NCBI GenBank assembly: GCA_021298835.1
Contig: JAJTHG010000047.1
Location: 1-51,764, forward strand
Length of the DNA stretch: 51,764 bases
Source of the DNA: Gemmatimonadota bacterium
GTDB taxonomy: Bacteria > Gemmatimonadota > Gemmatimonadetes > Gemmatimonadales > Gemmatimonadaceae
Reading direction: 5' to 3'
Shown: one piece after another, positions 50,084-51,764 of the stretch
How the letters are laid out: every line of letters starts with the position of its first letter
Position numbering within the stretch: the first letter of the stretch is position 1
The notes under the pieces: model-generated
Told to the model about the DNA's origin: nothing
Seen by the model: only the letters and a program-made list of their open reading frames with translations
The model's database searches: none
Made by a program: the position numbers and the translations under genes

Positions 50084-50392
50084 ATGCGGACCGTCGGCAT
50101 CAAGCTCCTCAAGAACAGGCTCAGCGAGTACATCCGGATGGCCGAGGCAGGGGAAGTGGTGCTCGTCACTGACCGGGATCGCGTGGTGGCCGAGTTGCGG
50201 CCCCCCACCGACCGGGCGCCGCTCGCCGCCGACGCACTGCTCGCGGACCTCGTGCGGCGCGGCGTGCTGGCCCCGCCGGTCATCGTGCGCGAGGGCCCGC
50301 CCCCCCGCGTTCCAACGGCACCGACGGCGACCTTGCTCGAGGAGTTGTCCGCCGATCGCGGCGACCGTGAACCCGGTGACCGGCGGCGGTGA
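50084..50392 (+). CDS. Phd/YefM-type antitoxin
   Basis: A 102-residue antitoxin. The N-terminal ~45 residues (VGIKLLKNRLSEYIRMAEAG, then VVLVTDRDRVVAELRP) are the Phd/YefM DNA-binding dimer. The C-terminal part is Pro/Arg-rich and would wrap around the toxin. ATG 50084 is directly preceded by a -10 box, so the mRNA is probably leaderless. The stop overlaps the toxin GTG by four bases. It represses its own promoter through the GTAGCTAC palindromes (inferred). Confidence 0.9.
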   Translation: MRTVGIKLLKNRLSEYIRMAEAGEVVLVTDRDRVVAELRPPTDRAPLAADALLADLVRRGVLAPPVIVREGPPPRVPTAPTATLLEELSADRGDREPGDRRR

Positions 50393-50775
50393 TCTACCTT
50401 GACACGTCGGTCGCACTGGCGCACCTGCTCGGCGAGGACCGCGTGCCGCCCGCCGCGCTCTGGGAGGAACTGCTGGTAAGCAGTCGCCTGCTCGAATACG
50501 AACTGTGGACGCGACTACATGCGCGCGGCGCGGGCCGGCCAGCCGCTGAGGCCGCGCGGGCACTGCTCGGTCGCGTCGCGCTCGCTGAGCTCTCGCCACT
50601 GGTCCTCGAGCGGACGCTCGAGCCGTTCCCGGCTCCGGTCCGGACGTTGGACGCGCTGCACCTCGCCACAGCCGCTTACCTGCGTGGGCAGGGCCAGCCC
50701 GTGCGCCTCGCGACGTATGACGACCGGATGGCAGCCGTCGGCCACCGCATGGGGATTCCGCGGTTCGACTGCTGA
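50389..50775 (+). CDS. vapC: VapC-type PIN-domain toxin
   Basis: A 128-residue PIN-domain ribonuclease, usually cleaving tRNA or rRNA when the antitoxin is lost. The acidic metal site is complete: YLDTSVALAHLL (Asp), LLEYELWTRL (Glu), TLDALHLATAAYL (Asp), LATYDDRM (Asp). GTG 50389 overlaps the antitoxin stop. It is the only complete recognisable gene pair between the two 94-bp repeats and is probably the active part of this cargo. Confidence 0.92.
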   Translation: MIYLDTSVALAHLLGEDRVPPAALWEELLVSSRLLEYELWTRLHARGAGRPAAEAARALLGRVALAELSPLVLERTLEPFPAPVRTLDALHLATAAYLRGQGQPVRLATYDDRMAAVGHRMGIPRFDC

Positions 50776-51010
50776 GCGCGGGACATGGCGGGAGCAGGCG
50801 TCCTCGGGCTTACGAGGCGAGGGGGGGCAGGTCCCCCGCCGACCCCCGGACCCGTTGCCCGCGGCATGACGAGTCTCGCCCCCTCCGTACCCGGCTCGAC
50901 GCTGCTCTCGGCGACCGCTGCGCGATCGAGCGGGAGCTCGCCGACGGCTCGACCTGCTCGTCAACAACGCCGACATCTCCGGCGAAGCGCAGGAGATCCC
51001 GCTCGCCCAT
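50776..51010 (+). pseudogene. Mosaic of gene fragments (kinase-like and SDR-like)
   Basis: From 50892 one frame reads RLDAALGDRCAIERELADG, like the start of Gemmatimonadota Ser/Thr kinases. From 50945 a second frame reads RRLDLLVNNADISGEA, like the NNAG segment of short-chain dehydrogenases. They abut directly, in different frames, and neither continues. The next sequence is the reversed serine hydrolase fragment. This is accumulated gene debris. 50776-50891 holds nothing recognisable. Confidence 0.5.
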
Positions 51011-51019
51011 CGGAACGAG

Positions 51020-51530
51020 GGGAACATCGTCCGGCCCGCGCGCGCACCGTCGCGTGCCACGCGATCATGTCGCGCAGCGAGAGCAGCATAGAGCCGTCCG
51101 CCGTCGTGCTGAGTGACGGCGCTCCCCACGCGGCGTGCTCCCATCCGCCGGCCACGGGCAGGTAGCCGTGCGCCCGGTGCGGCACTGCCGGGGCCTCCGC
51201 GATCACGCGGATCGTCGGCATCCCCGCGGGCGAGAAGATCCGCTGCCGTAGGAACGCGTGATAGGGCATCCCGGTCACGCGCCCGATCAGGATGCCGAGC
51301 ACCACGTAGCCGGTGTTCGAGAAGTTCCACCGCGTCCCGGGCGGGAACTCCAGCGGCAGCGCGCCTGCCATCCGCAGCAGGTCGGCCTCGGCCTGGTCGC
51401 GGCGATAGTCGAAGTCCTCGGCCGTATAGTCGGGGAGCCCCGAACGGTGCGTCAGCAGGTGGCGGACCGTGGTCGGCGCCCGGCGCCCGCCATCGACGCG
51501 CATCTCCGCGAGCCGGCGTGCGCCTCGTAT
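51020..51530 (-). pseudogene. Serine-hydrolase (beta-lactamase-like) gene fragment
   Basis: Reads RRAPTTVRHLLTHRSGLPDY, then PGTRWNFSNTGYVVLGILIG (the Y-x-N-type motif, here FSN), then GMPTIRVI and MLLSLRDMIAWHATVRA, in the order of class C-type serine hydrolases. The SxxK active-site part is missing upstream, and the C-terminal part is cut off at about 51030, joined to unrelated sequence. Its first codons lie in the 94-bp repeat. Not functional. Confidence 0.75.
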
Positions 51531-51574
51531 CCTCGGTGGATACCCGACCTACCCCGATTGGAATTCCTATCGCC
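51481..51574. repeat. 94-bp direct repeat, right copy
   Basis: Pairs with 49031-49124. Its right end lies 7 bp from the stop codon of the WYL gene, and its left part is inside the serine-hydrolase fragment. Confidence 0.92.
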
Positions 51575-51580
51575 ACCACA

Positions 51581-51764
51581 TCACACTCGTTCGAACGTCG
51601 CGCGCAGGTCCTCGACCGTCGCTGCCAGCAGGGTCTGCGGTCGCGGTACGAACGGCGTGTCAACCACCGTCGCGGCCTCGAGCCGGTCAACGCGGAAGGT
51701 GCGCGCGGCACCGCGTCCGAGGTCCCACGCCAGCACGTACCACGCCGGCCAGTTGATGAGGAGC
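51581..51764 (-). CDS. WYL-domain transcriptional regulator, C-terminal part
   Basis: Only the last ~60 codons are in the window: LINWPAWYVLAWDLGRGAAR, TFRVDRLEAATVVDTPFVPR, then QTLLAATVEDLRATFERV and a TGA at 51583-51581. The WYL segment matches YafY/DeoR-type ligand-sensing regulators. The gene appears intact here and probably marks the right-hand edge of the accessory island. Confidence 0.75.
   Translation of the reverse strand, partial: LLINWPAWYVLAWDLGRGAARTFRVDRLEAATVVDTPFVPRPQTLLAATVEDLRATFERV

Noticed and set aside
50951..51004. Permease (MacB-like) fragment
   Set aside because: RLDLLVNNADIS fits the NNAG segment of short-chain dehydrogenases better.
43800..51600. Integron cassette array with attC sites
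   Set aside because: The repeated unit is protein-coding queG tail, not imperfect-palindrome attC; no integron integrase is present.
1..51764. CRISPR array
   Set aside because: No regularly spaced short repeats were seen.

Overview
The window is a very GC-rich bacterial chromosome segment, and the gene content fits Gemmatimonadota: many small HNH endonucleases, a fused 2-oxoacid dehydrogenase E1, BamA-like barrels, TonB receptors, RMD1/YagE and M16 proteins, and start codons that mostly lack a Shine-Dalgarno sequence. This placement is inference from protein character; no rRNA or tRNA gene was found. Outer-membrane proteins (TonB receptor, BamA-like barrel) and lipoproteins show a diderm cell.

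Bases 1-43,818 are ordinary backbone packed with housekeeping genes: Ada-type DNA repair (partial), PLP-dependent Cys/Met metabolism, HIT protein, fused alpha/beta branched-chain 2-oxoacid dehydrogenase E1, flavin reductase, HtpX, an M16 peptidase next to a degenerate M16-like partner, a thioredoxin-like ferredoxin, Rrf2 regulator, OsmC, TonB receptor, GMC oxidoreductase with small partner, HrpB helicase, PdxH, an acyltransferase, an SDR lacking its tyrosine, a PPC-type lipoprotein, a proline dehydrogenase-unknown-rsgA operon, two pilin-like proteins, a fadI-fadJ-BamA-like operon, glycerol-3-phosphate dehydrogenase, greA, a deoxyhypusine-synthase-like protein, a LOG-family protein with a probable frameshift, a phosphodiesterase, an LLM oxidoreductase and queG. 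Convergent genes are separated by perfect GC hairpins. About ten genes carry a TAnnnT hexamer ending 5-8 nt before the start codon, which suggests widespread leaderless transcription.

Bases 43,819-51,580 are an accessory island immediately downstream of queG. The 3' end of queG is repeated there as three partial, increasingly diverged copies (44,608; 45,627; 48,036). Cargo lies between them: a DUF4160/DUF2442 pair, a SdpI-like membrane protein and an orphan MNT nucleotidyltransferase, then a decayed C-type-lectin/C39-peptidase lipoprotein. That lipoprotein gene has a 10-bp tandem repeat that breaks the frame and a G10 tract inside its promoter. The island continues with IS remnants (IS91-type transposase, IS-end-like repeats), a TPR fragment, an intact phd-vapC-type toxin-antitoxin operon with twin palindromes over its promoter, and scrambled fragments of kinase, SDR and serine-hydrolase genes. 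A 94-bp direct repeat brackets 49,031-51,574. The window ends in the C-terminus of a WYL-domain regulator.

The most unusual feature is the repeated queG 3' end with different cargo in each interval. It looks like an insertion hotspot that accumulated several integrations, but no integrase is visible in the window.
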